A DNA stretch of 64,000 nucleotides, taken from assembly GCA_001792895.1 (NCBI GenBank), contig MARA01000009.1, positions 62,001 to 126,000 on the forward strand. Direction: 5' to 3'. The notes under the pieces are model-generated. The model was not told the DNA's origin. It ran no database searches and saw only the letters and a list, made by a program, of their open reading frames with translations. Positions 11,552 to 22,024 of this stretch are shown here, in pieces (position 1 is the stretch's first letter; each line of letters starts with the position of its first letter). The position numbers and the translations under genes are program-made. Source of the stretch: Lentinus brumalis. Lineage: Eukaryota > Basidiomycota > Agaricomycetes > Polyporales > Polyporaceae.

Positions 11552-13720
11552 AATGCGCTTCCCCAGACTAACCAACCTGTTTCATCGGCGTGTCAGGTCC
11601 GATCCAGAGATCCACCGCCTCGCGTCTGCGCCCATGGCCAACCCCCAGACACGCCCACTATCCTCTTCTTACATCGCGGAGCTTGCGTTTCCGCCCTCTC
11701 TGTCCACCTCCGATTCCGACCTCTTCAACTCGTTCGATAGAAATGGTCTCTTCTCGCCCCGGCTTCCCCCCTCGTTCTCTCGCCGACGCTGCCTGTTCAC
11801 GCTCCGCCGACGGACCTCGCAACGGGACCGCCGACGCTCCGCTACCGCGCGTCAGACCCAGTCGCACACCACAACCAGGGCGTGCTCTCCATCCTCACAC
11901 AGCGCATCCGCGACCTAGAGACGGCGTTGCTGGAGGAATGTGAGGCGAGTTCATCTGTCGCATCTCTCGAGGCTGCTCTAGAAGCCGAGCGCGTCGCCCG
12001 CCAAGCCGCTGAAGCAGCCAACGGTGCCCTCATGGAGAACATCTCCTTGCTCCAGGGAGAGGTGCTGCAACTTCGGCGGGACCTGTTCTTCGCGCTCACT
12101 AGCCAACAGTCGACATTGGCATCGACGCCCTCCGCCTTGGCATCCACCTCTGTCGCATCTGGTTCGATGATTTCTACTGTCTCTGGAGACCTCGCCCAGC
12201 ACGGCTACTCCGCGGTTGTGGCAGAACGCGACCGCCTGCGATACTTCCTTGAGCTCGTGGTCTCCGCTGGTGCTCACAAGCCCGTCCTTGAAGCCGCGTA
12301 TCGGCAAGTCACAGAGGGGGAAGACCCAGAAGCCGCACTGGTGAATGCCATCCAGAATGCCACCGCACAGCGAGACAGCGCCTGGTGTCGTCTACTCGAG
12401 CCGGTCGTCGGCGTGCGCACTCAGGACGAGTACCTCGCGCAACTGAGATGCACTCTAGATGCACGTCGACATACCGTAGCCTGGCGCAAGCGAGCTAAGT
12501 TCTGGAAGGGCGCTGCGAAGGACGAAGGACGGCATGTGGATACCGTCACCCCGTCTGTGTCTGCTCTATCGGACGTCGCAGTTTTTCTTTCGCAGGATCG
12601 TCAGGACACGGTCGAAGGCATGACAGTTCAACTCAGGAAGGGAGAATTGCCTCTCCGCGTCGCGCGCACTATGGCTACTGTCCCTGAGTCGGAAGAAATC
12701 TCTGCGGTTCCGCTGTATACTACTGCGCTAGGCTCCCGCTTCTCTGGCGGAGGCGCTCCTGCAGTCCTGGACTCGGTATCTAGCGAACTCTCTGCTGCAC
12801 ACTCGGGTTCCTTCTCTGCCTCGTCCTCAGGTGGCCAATCTGATATGGCTGCAATGGCAGAGCTCGACCAAAGCCTGGTTGACCATGCTTCGATGTCTCC
12901 TGACGACTCCATCCCTGCGAGCTCGTCGTCAATGGTGCTCCCGGCGGCCGGCTCGAACTCCACAGCCCGCTTCTCTGCCTACAGCAACCTCCCTCCTCTG
13001 GCCAGCGAAACATTCCGCGCAAGCTACTCGATCAAGAGTGTGTCGTCGCGTGCCGTACGTCGCGGCATGACGCCGTCAGCATCCACGACCTCGCAGGCGT
13101 CCGCGAAGCCTCGCCGGAGGCACACGCAGATCCTGGCCGTCATCACCCCGAGCACTTCAAGCCACCCCGCCGACCCCGTCATCTTCGTCGCATCTCCATC
13201 CGGGTCGCGCGCTGCCCCTACAATACCGGCCTCACAGTCTGTCCTTGCTGCGCAAGGCTCGCTGCCCCGCGCGCTAGTCGAATTTGGGCGTGGATCGGAC
13301 GAAGACCTCGTGCTGGTGCTCTCCACTGACTTCTCGGACACGTCGTATCATGCGTCGCCCGGACGGGTCAGGGCGGGTTCGGGGTCGTCGAGCGCACAGT
13401 CGACGCCGGAGAAGAAGTCGCGGTTGCCTGTGCGCATGCCTGGGCTGAGAGCAATCAGACGGCTGTCTGCGTCCATCGGGAACTCGCGTCCGGCTCTTGC
13501 GGACGTGTCGAACGCGCCTGCGCCGGAGCTCGCGTGTGTGTCCGGTGAGAGGGAGGGGGAGAAGAGGGGGAAGAAGGAGAAGGCAGGGCCGGGAGGGAGA
13601 CGGAGGGCGCAGACGATCGCGACTGTGAAAGTGGGTCAGGAGCCGGGACGGTCTACGAAGATACCGATGGGGAGGCGGTTGCAGAGGTTTGGCTTGGGGG
13701 GCCAAGCAGAGAGGAGGTAG
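11552..13720 (+). CDS. Ser-rich protein with N-terminal coiled coil (one apparent frame break)
   Basis: The frame starts at ATG 11552 ('MRFPRLTNLFHRR') and the main open frame runs from about 11780 to the TAG at 13718-13720. The two frames differ by one missing base, most simply in the six-C run at about 11766-11771; the joined reading then runs smoothly into 'HHNQGVLSILTQRIRDLE'. Residues encoded at about 11880-12110 form a clear coiled coil rich in Glu, Ala and Leu. The rest is Ser/Thr/Pro-rich and largely disordered, with a basic C-terminus. No enzyme motif is present. It resembles cytoskeletal or polarity scaffold proteins in composition only; the function is unknown. Confidence 0.65.
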
Positions 13721-14030
13721 AGATGCAGGACTTGTAGGCACGCACGTCTGGTAGTTGGTGCGCTGTGGTAAACCGACTAGGACCCCTGACCTTCAAATGA
13801 TACGAAGGGCCACTTCTCTTCTGCTTTCTGGAAGCCCCCGCCCCCCCCGGCAGTGAGGTCGTGCTGGGTTGTGCCCGCAGATTTACCGAGCCGAAACGAG
13901 CTGCAAACCGGAAATAGCAATCTAAGCGCTCTGTGGGGCTCACTATACATAGGAGCTGGTTGACGTTGAACTGAGTCTGCACCATAAAAAACTGCACCAT
14001 AGACTTGTACCATCACGATTCACCACCACC

Positions 14031-14931
14031 ATGCTGCATTTTCGTGCTCCGCTGTCTCTACTCCGTTCCTCACTCGTCTCCGCAATCATACCTGGGTCCC
14101 ACTGGTTCGGGCCCATCGCATTTCCCAACGTGCAAACACCAGCCACGACCACGACTTCATCCCCTTGCAGGAGTCATATGCCGCAACGGCATTGGGACGA
14201 GTCGGACTGGACACGCTGGCATCGCTAAACAGCACATTCGAGCCCTACGAAGAACCGCATATGCTGAGATACCCGCACGCCCCGGGCTTTATCCCGCTTC
14301 AAGACCGGCTGTGTAATGGATATTGTGTGCAAGCTCGGCTATGGGACCTCCTCCAGCATGTGGCTGGCAAGGGACAGGTAAGAGATACTTACATCTGACT
14401 GTATTCGTGGCTATTGAACCAAGTCTCATAACCATTCATCAGCAAATGTGGCTGCTTTGTCGCATTCAAAGTGCTGACCATGGAAGCTAGTGGCAGGGTC
14501 TTCGACGGCGACTGCCATGAACACAATGTCTTCTTGTGCATCTCACATGACAAGTCCAACCATCCTGGACGCAATCATGTCGTCGAGGCGCTGTCGACCT
14601 TCATCGCCCAGTCGTATGGCCCGCATATGTCCTTCTGCATTCGCCCATGCTCCATTTCTCTCGCCGTGTTCACGTCCAGTGACAAGTATCCACTGACGTT
14701 GCTCCTGCTGCCATATGCCCAGCTTGCAGTTAGACAAGTCTTGCTGGCGCTGGACTACCTCCACTCGCTCGGCTACGTGCATACCGGTATGTGTGACGGT
14801 TCACAGGCTGCCGTACTGTTGAACAGCTTGTAGACATCAAGGCGGATAACATGTTCTTCTCCTTCGACAGTGCTCGCAATCTTGACCACAAGATCGAGCG
14901 CTTCCTACGGAAGAGCCCAGCGCAGACATAA
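14031..14931 (+). pseudogene. SRPK-like serine/threonine kinase, truncated and frameshifted
   Basis: Candidate exons are 14031-14126 (after which gtgcaa...tgcag is spliced) and about 14170-14373, a further exon from about 14448, and 14834-14931. Kinase landmarks: 'KLGYGTSSSMWLARD' (Gly-rich loop, about 14325-14372), 'VAFKVLTMEASG' (VAIK lysine), 'EHNVF', 'LALDYLHSLGYVH', and the catalytic HTDIKADN formed across the 47-nt intron 14787-14833. A frame change near 14315 (one extra or two missing bases) interrupts the start of the N-lobe. The gene stops (TAA 14929-14931) soon after the catalytic loop, so DFG, the activation segment and the rest of the C-lobe are absent. It is therefore a truncated copy. 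SRPK kinases phosphorylate SR splicing factors, but many fungal paralogues have unknown roles. Confidence 0.65.
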
Positions 14932-15337
14932 GTATGCGGGCTTGCGAGCCTCTCCTGCATGGTACTGTGCCATAAATACCACCTGAGTTTGTGCATGCAC
15001 AGGCCTAAAAGCTTTGAAAGAGGTTGGTTAAACAGGTAAAGCACACGAGAATACACCAAATCAGAACGAGTGCACCTTGTAGCACTGTTGTGCGATCTCT
15101 GGCATGTTAGCGCCGGAAAGAAAATACGGTCAACCTCCCAAATACTTCAGAAAGACGCATATGAGAGCTTCATATGTGCCTGAGATGTAGTTGAATCAAT
15201 TTCTACTGAGGGGAGCCATAGAGAGCCTGTGGCCGTGAATTAATTTAATTAATTTCAATTAATTTCAGAGGCGCCGATACATCTATAGCTCAAGAGCCCT
15301 CATCGAACACCCTTGGACTCAAGCTCGTATTCCCGCC

Positions 15338-15598
15338 ATGGCTAGAACTACATCAAACAAACTCCTGGGCCTACTGCCTGCTTTGACTGCCTTATCTACC
15401 CCTGTGTTCAGCCTTATTCCCCCAGTTCTCGAAAGCTTCGCCGCCTCAAGTGCCACTGAGGATGAAAGCACGGACAAGTTTGTCCGTACTGTCTCTGCCT
15501 TTGTTGCTGGAAGGATGCAGCAAATCCGCTCATTGCAGGAATCGGTGTGCCCTGCACAGGGCGGCAGGCGGATCACGGAGGAGTACTGTAGAGATTGA
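15338..15598 (+). CDS. Hypothetical small ORF at the edge of the Harbinger element
   Basis: An 86-codon ATG frame with a hydrophobic N-terminal stretch ('LLGLLPALTALSTPVF') that could be a weak signal sequence. It has no family likeness, and it sits directly upstream of transposon remnants. It may be a chance ORF. Confidence 0.25.
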   Translation: MARTTSNKLLGLLPALTALSTPVFSLIPPVLESFAASSATEDESTDKFVRTVSAFVAGRMQQIRSLQESVCPAQGGRRITEEYCRD

Positions 15599-15774
15599 CC
15601 ATAGTGGCCGGTGTCACACCCCGGACCCCCGCCGCTACAGTCTGACATAGCAGCAGTAGACCCGAGGAAGTGTGACATTAAGGCGGCAAAAATTCCCAAA
15701 TTTAGGCATCTAAACACCCAAAAACAGGCTACTTGAAGGGCCAAATAGCGGCACGGCCATGGGCCTTGTGATGT

Positions 15775-16683
15775 GTGACATGCTGCTACGGTCTGATCTC
15801 TACAGTATCTGAGGGGATTAAAGCTGAGGGATTGTCTACAGTGCTTCCGGTATGTCCCTTCTGTCTTTTCCAGACTCAAGTCCTACAATGTACATCCCCC
15901 ACATGCAGTTTCTCAGCGGTTGAGCTTGTCGAGATGTTGTTTGTTCTCCATCTCGCACCCATCATTGTCACACTGTCGCGCTATTGTACCACGGCCCTCG
16001 AGGCCCTTGCCCTCACCTGTACATGTCTCGCGCATTCTGGCGACCTTTATGACCTTGTCAAGGAGTATGACTGTAGCGAGTCTGCCGTCTCTGAAATTGT
16101 CAATGAGACACTCTGTGCCATAAATGACACATGGTCTCACCTCCTTACCTTTGATCATAATCGTCTCCTCTCTCCCCAAAAACTTTCCAAGTACTGTACC
16201 ATTTCACTCAATTCATTTTGTCACATGTCACAGGGTCCTCCAAATGGCGAATTTTTGCTGTATGTCACAGGTCACCAGCTTGGATGGGGAATTTAGCTCC
16301 GGGCACTCATGGATACTTCCGGGTGGTGCGCTGACATGCGCACCATATATGGTGATCTTGCGGCACATTTCACCACTTGTCACTTGTCACTGACCCCACT
16401 GGGGCACTTTGAAGTTCGCCAGGCCGTCTCACAGGTCACAGGGCCTGGCAAATTGAGTGAAATGGTACAGTATGCGGCAGCCATCCAACGTGCAGGCGCA
16501 CTGATGTCAACTATATGGGGATTCATTGACTGCGCCATCCGTCACATCCCTCGCCCTACATGGGGTCAGAAGGCCACCTACAACGGGTACAAGAAGCATC
16601 ATGCCCTCAAGTACCAAGCTGTCATGATACCTAGCAGTATGTTGGCACATCTATTTGGACCATGGGAGGGCCGTAACACATAG
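15775..16683 (+). pseudogene. PIF/Harbinger-type transposase (DDE_Tnp_4 class), interrupted
   Basis: The first part (about 15960-16193) reads 'ALEALALTCTCLAHSGDLY' and 'SESAVSEIVNETLCAIND', the helix-turn-helix region of fungal Harbinger transposases. The second part (16473-16683) reads 'IWGFIDCAIRHIPRPT' and 'YNGYKKHHALKYQAV', the core around the first catalytic Asp (GFID) and the conserved YxGYKKxHxxK block. A 277-bp MITE separates the two; removing it with one TA joins them in frame. The frame ends at the TAG 16681-16683 right after 'GPWEGRNT', so the second Asp and Glu of the DDE triad are lost and unrelated SINE-like DNA follows. Non-functional copy. Confidence 0.8.
16194..16470. mobile_element. 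277-bp MITE with 20-bp perfect terminal inverted repeats, TA target duplication
   Basis: The left end ctgtaccatttcactcaa... (from 16194) is the exact reverse complement of the right end (to 16470) over 20 bp. TA flanks both sides (16192-16193 and 16471-16472), as for Tc1/mariner-type MITEs. It contains no coding sequence. The interior carries several gtcacaggtcac-type short repeats. A diverged copy of the end (tactgtaccatttcgatc) occurs at about 17740. Confidence 0.85.
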
Positions 16684-16699
16684 TGTTGCTGGGTCCGGT

Positions 16700-17210
16700 C
16701 AAGTCCGATTTTTTTGACCCCCTGAGGGTTGAACCAAGGACCACAACTGGACTGGACCACTTACCAGTCTGGTTATAAGCACCTTGAGCCAAACAAATCA
16801 TAACTGGACCATAATCGAGGTCCGGTCATCAGTCCTAACTGGTCAATAACTGCAAATCTGAGATCATTATAACATTGTTTACTATGCCTACAATTGAGTA
16901 AATATATACATTCAGCACTGAGGGGAATTGAACTCAAGGTCTCCAGGGCCACAGCAGAGCAGTAGACACCTTACCGGCTGAGCCAACAAACCATATCAAC
17001 TGGCCGAGGCTATGGTGTTAAGTATAGACACTTTCAGTAGATAAGATAATGCGAAGATAAGACCAGATAAGCCCAGATTAGATAGCACATACTCCAATAA
17101 CTAGTCAATAACATTGCTTTATGGTAAGCTGTCATGGCCCAGTTGGTTGAAGGCCCGATAATCACTGCCATTTTGGAGTGGATGTCAGTTCAAGCCTCTG
17201 TAGTGGTAGT
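16700..17210. repeat. tRNA-derived SINE heads (three tRNA-like promoter units)
   Basis: Three stretches have RNA polymerase III A and B boxes at tRNA-like spacing. Minus strand: TGGCTCAAGGTG with GGTTCAACCC (about 16725-16795). Minus strand: TGGCTCAGCCGG (16974-16985) with GAGTTCAATTCC (16924-16935). Plus strand: TGGCCCAGTTGG (17135-17146) with GTTCAAGCC (17188-17196). None folds into a clean cloverleaf with an acceptor stem, so they read as SINE heads rather than tRNA genes. They fill the space where the rest of the Harbinger transposase should be. Confidence 0.55.
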
Positions 17211-17279
17211 GGCAACCCGGTTAATGACCGGTCACAACCGGTTCCACTGGTCATTATCTACTGGCTGATAAGGCAGGAC

Positions 17280-17625
17280 CATACCCATCCAAACCCATGG
17301 GTAAATGGGTATGGGTACCATGGGTATGGGTACATGTGGGTATGGGGATTCAAGTGTGGGTTGGATAGATTATAGTAGTTGATTGATGTTTAAATCACTA
17401 TTTATGGATCATTTACAAGCCTATGATGGTGTCCATTGATTGTGTCTACAATACCCTCAAAGCTAGTATGAGTGCTCACATGCTTGTATAGTTACTGTGG
17501 GTACGGATATGGGTCACATGTGGGTATAGATATGGGTTTTGCATGGGTTGACCAACAGCTATCCATACCCATACCCACATGGGTAATATAGGTGTACCCA
17601 TGGTGGGTTACCCATACCCATGTCA
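17280..17625. repeat. Simple repeat clusters of tgggta/taccca
   Basis: Two blocks (about 17280-17350 and 17505-17625) of imperfect tgggta and acccat units in both orientations, with many gtaccatgggta palindromes. They look like the low-complexity tail of the neighbouring SINE-like elements. Confidence 0.6.
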
Positions 17626-17937
17626 TTCCCTAGGCACGGTGCTCCCTCTCACAAGAAGTCTGCTCGGTACAGAGTACAGAGTAACTCTTTTGCACCGCCA
17701 TCTGTCGTGACATGACACCATTTGCTCAGGCTTGGAATTACTGTACCATTTCGATCAGTTGTACAGGCCTGTGACCTGTGACAGCCAACCAATTCGTATA
17801 AGGGGCTGATGACCTGTGACATGGGCCGAAATTTTGGACAGTTGGGGGGTGCATGACAGCGTGCCCGCCCCAGAGCAGTTAGCGCCCAGAAAACAGGTTT
17901 ATACAGGTCCTCTGTGACCTGTTACACAGCCCAATTT

Positions 17938-18830
17938 TCAGACATCATGGGGGGCCGTGATGCATGACTGTACAAACAGATCGAACTGGTACAGTTTCTC
18001 CTGTGATTCTGCGCACTCCTTACGCTTGCGTGAGGCTGGGTGCGTCTCCTCTGGCTCGGTGTTCTCCTTCTTGGAGTCACTGCCATGTGAACTGGTGTCC
18101 GTGTCATGGTCGGTGATAGTGCCAGTGGTGGAAACATCACCATCACTGCTGACAGTGGTGCACTGTCTTGGCCTGAGAGTGCAGGTTGCCATTTGATGGG
18201 TGAATGCACCGTCCGCCTTCTTCTTATCTTCGACCTGGGGAGTCCGGGTCAATTGCGCAAAAGCCGCAAACCATTGAAGACGTGCATACCTTGCAGACAC
18301 TATCCTTCTTGCCTTCTGCGACCTGGTGTGCTCTGTCAGCAGTATGTGTGAGATTATCAAGCTTGGCAGGCATGGTGGCTGCGATGGACGGGTGGAAAGC
18401 AAGAGCCCTGGCAATGTGGCTGCACAATTTGGGGTTCTAGGTGGGATGTTAAGCTGTTGACACAAATACTAGGGATGGTAACTTAGTAAGTACATACCTC
18501 ATGATATTCGATCAATGTGTTGACCTTGTGCTTGGTGGTGTCCTTGCCCGAGCTCTCGCACAAGCCCTGCCCATGTAACTCATTGGCGACTTTCTGCCAC
18601 TTCCGATCCTTGCTGCCGCGCTCTGCCAAAAATGGGTCAACCTCGGTGGCGGTAGCCATCATCTGCTGAAGCTCCAGCACTGAGAACTGTGTGGCCAGAT
18701 GGTGCATTGCCGCTGCCAGACTCGGAGATGGGGAAGCCTGAGCCTGACGCTCTTCTGGGGTTAAGTCTTCAGGGCCATCTCCCTCTGTATCAGATATGGG
18801 ACCAAGTGACAGCTTGGGGCTCCGCAGCAT
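17938..18830 (-). CDS. Myb/SANT-like DNA-binding protein of a Harbinger-type element
   Basis: Three exons on the minus strand: 18830-18498, 18436-18290 and 18234-17938, giving 258 residues with matching phases. The central part ('DRKWQKVANELHGQGL', then 'HKVNTLIEYHENPK') is the trihelix/Myb-like fold typical of proteins that accompany PIF/Harbinger transposases and bind the transposon ends. The second exon continues with 'AATMPAKLDNLTH', a segment commonly following it. The C-terminal exon is Lys/Glu/Ser-rich. It is convergent with the broken transposase at 15.8-16.7 kb and is itself free of stops, so it may be the better-preserved half of one element. Transposase and Myb-like protein are both needed for transposition in known Harbinger systems. 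Confidence 0.7.
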
Positions 18831-21038
18831 AGGTAGATCCCATGTTGCAACTGGAGGCTGCCTGTTGTGGTTGATTTGACACGCTGTCAGTCTTTGTGCA
18901 TTTCGGGGTTACAACCTTCAAGAGGGAAATGAATCACATAGTAAGGCTCTCCAGTCTTTTGGTTATAGGCCTGAATCCATCCATGGCAGGAGAGAAGACA
19001 TAACTTTAGATGGGTATGCAGTATAAGTAAGTATGCAATGAAACTTGCCAGCCTGAGGGGACAGATAGAACCATGAACAGAGTCATCGTGGCAATCGGAT
19101 AGGCACTAAGACTGTGGGTTGATAGTGTCATCATAGTTCCTCCAGAGCTCCACCGAGTTGAGAGATCCCCAGATTCAATTACGAAAAATTGGGTTCTGAA
19201 CCTGTTGCAAATAAGCTCTATTCACAGCCATGTTTATAGGTTGTTTCAGCCATATCACATCTGCAAAAACATACCAATAAACAGACAGATCATGAGCGTC
19301 AAAATGAGAGGCTCCAGCCAGATTTGGATGCTCAAAGTCCGTAGGAAATTCCAGTGCAATCTCCCTACAGTGGTGCAGTCATATGGTCAGTAATCATGTT
19401 AGTGCAGACATTTGTGCACATGAATCAATGTCAAGTAAGCATCCCAGGCGGGGGATCAGACCACCTCTCAGGTGGGTTCCTTGTACTGCAAGTTGTGCAT
19501 GGGAAATTCTTCTGAGAGGACCCCTCCCTGCATGGACTTCCCGCACCCAATTCCAAATACAGTGCAGGTGCTGTCGCCCTTTTGGAGCTGTGTGCTACCT
19601 TGGGAACAGGCACCATCATCTATACACTGCTGCCCGCTGCCATTCCACTGCCCACCTGCTGCCTCTCCGCTGCTCCTGTTGCCCGTGACCGGACATGTTG
19701 AGCATATTCTGTAGATGGTTAGCAGCCTGTACAGTAGCATTAGGAACTAATAGACATTGGGAATGCCAGAATGATTAGCCATCCAGAGGCAGAAAGTCAG
19801 TCAAAGGATTGATGAATGGTGTGATTTAGGGAGCTGGGACTGTGCAGGACCTCCACTCAAACGTTCGATGTGGACTCTTGCCCAACATCTGCTTGAGTCT
19901 CCTTCTGAAGGCAGCAGCTCTATGCAGGTTGGGGAAGCATGCCTCAGACCGGATGTCTCTTGGCCTTCGAGCCACCTCATCCAGGCACTGAGCGTCTGCT
20001 GTCAGTAGTATCCAACAAGCACAAAACATAAACTTGAATTGATTGAATTACTTACAGAGCTACAAAGTGTGCTTTATGAGTGAAGCAGAGGATACAGTAT
20101 CAGATGCCCACAACATTCGTAGGATGAATGGCTGGAAAAGGCAAGCCAGGAGGCTCCAGCACCAGAGCCGGGTAATCTATTCTTAGATACTAGCAGATGT
20201 CTGCAGGGGAGGGGTCCTCTCAGGTTCATTTCCCATGTACAAAGGAATCCACCTGAGAGGTCCAGTCCTCCCCTGCCCTAGGTGTGAATCCCGACCTGGC
20301 ACCTTCAGACTTTTTAGATTATGCTCAATTAGCAGGTGATAAAGCGCCCAAACGCACGGAATGTCTAAATGGTAGGCTGCAATGTTAATCAAGCTATAGG
20401 TCTGAGGTTTTATTAGCAATGTTATTAGTTGTGATCAATCTAGTATCTATACTGTTCATGTGGTCTTATAGAGATGTCATCAGTAACAGAGTTGGTACAT
20501 GGTTCTATGCATGGCCTAAAATGATGTTCCTGGATGATTCTTGGGACTGAACTAAATAACAAAAGAAAGGCTAGACTTGGATGCTTAAATGCAGCATTTG
20601 GCAATAAACCAAAGACCCATTCTTGTCCCAGTTTCAGCCTGTTTGCGCAGTTTTATGCTTGTTTATGTGGCCATCAATATATGTTACTGAGATGGATCAC
20701 ATGAATTTTATCTATTTACTAGAGATTTAATAACTTCAGTAGCTGATAGAGGTGTTCAGTGAATATCTCTCCCCTCTCCCATTTCTTATACATCATAGAC
20801 AATTGTGGTACCATTGATAACCAAAAAATAGGCCTACCAGAAACTGTCTGTAATCAATTCACTCAAAGCATGGAAGGTTCGTGTGCTGGGCTCTGTAGCT
20901 TTTGTAGTGCACTATCATAGTTTCCCTTTGTGTTGTGGTCTGAGATGCTCATCAGTCTTTGACAGTCTGAGCAGCCATTCACAGATAGCAATCTTCACAG
21001 CCATTATTGAGAGTGCATATAGTGCTGTCCTTGTCTTC
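18831..21038. other. Non-coding transposon-derived DNA
   Basis: Apart from the inverted repeat pair above, no ORF with recognisable family character was found. AT-rich with scattered short ORFs that look like chance. Confidence 0.4.
19446..20282. repeat. Pair of inverted ~85-bp repeats
   Basis: The sequence cctctcaggtgg-ttcct...atgggaaat...ctgagaggacccctcc at about 19460-19536 (plus) recurs in reverse complement at about 20200-20265. The two copies are imperfect and about 660 bp apart, as would be left by a small inverted-repeat element. No coding sequence of note lies between them. Confidence 0.5.
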
Positions 21039-21491
21039 TCACCACACAATTGTCCTTTTTAACTTCCCCATAGTCTTTTCTTTTACCCTCAGAGGACACT
21101 TGCCCACCCTTTTAATTGAATTCTCTTTGCTCTTGCTTCTCTCACATACTCTTGATGTCCTAAACATGTACAATTTGGATACAGAGATTCCCAATTCCTC
21201 ATCAATCATCCCTGCCAGTAATGGCCTGCTTCCCAATAAGTCTCTGATTGGTACCACCCCTGCCTGACTGATCATGTGGTGGTACAAGGGAGAGTTTGCA
21301 ATATCTAAGCCATTGAGAGGGTTTGAAATGTTTAAGGCATTCACAGGAGTCTTGTTGTGAGAGTATGATTGCCCATCATCAAGCAGCAGTGCCATGCTCT
21401 GCAGATATCCTGAGTTGGGGCCACTGAGAGGAGCTAACTGTATGATCTTGATCTTCTCAAATGTTGCCCCTTCTATATATGTGCGGTGCAT
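21039..21491 (-). other. Open frame of 150 codons, unrecognised
   Basis: A continuous minus-strand frame with ordinary amino-acid composition ('NISNPLNGLDIANSPLYHH', then Lys/Arg-rich end). No motif was recognised. Given its position among transposon remnants it is probably part of a decayed element. Confidence 0.25.
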
Positions 21492-22024
21492 CTTAGGATT
21501 GCAGATGTACTTCCTGTGGTGGGAATATTGTACATGGTTGCAATATGTCTTGAAACATGGTCTGCACTACTTTGGTAGGCTCAGCTCCTTGACTTCCTAC
21601 CAAAGGGCCTTGACACTACCCCGGGCAGTCAGTGGAAAAGGCACCTGAATATGTTGATTATCCTCATATGGCACATATAATGTGTAAAAAATAAGACAGC
21701 CAAAGGTTGGATATTACAAGCAGTCTGTGTTGCAGGACACAGCCATTGCCACTGTGAAATGCCTCATGTTGCATCAGTCATTGACTGATCCAACAGGTTT
21801 CAACTGATGTTTTAGCATGCTGCATGTTCAGGCAGCAACATGTTGGTTTCATGCAAGCAGGTATGCCACTTGCTACAGGCTTCCAATTTGCTGCAGGTTT
21901 TGTGAGCAGCAGGTTTATGTTTGGCATGCAGTCTCATATTATGGTTGCTTGTGCCACATGCAGCAGCAGGTTCACTAGCACTTTGTGCAGGTTTGCATGC
22001 TCCTCTATCCACTATCAGTTGTAC

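Noticed and set aside
16920..17200. Functional tRNA genes
   Set aside because: A and B boxes are present but no cloverleaf with a paired acceptor stem or clear anticodon arm could be formed; they are multiple and inside transposon debris.
17505..17625. Interstitial telomere repeat (tgggta)
   Set aside because: Fungal telomere repeat is usually TTAGGG; these units are irregular and in both orientations.
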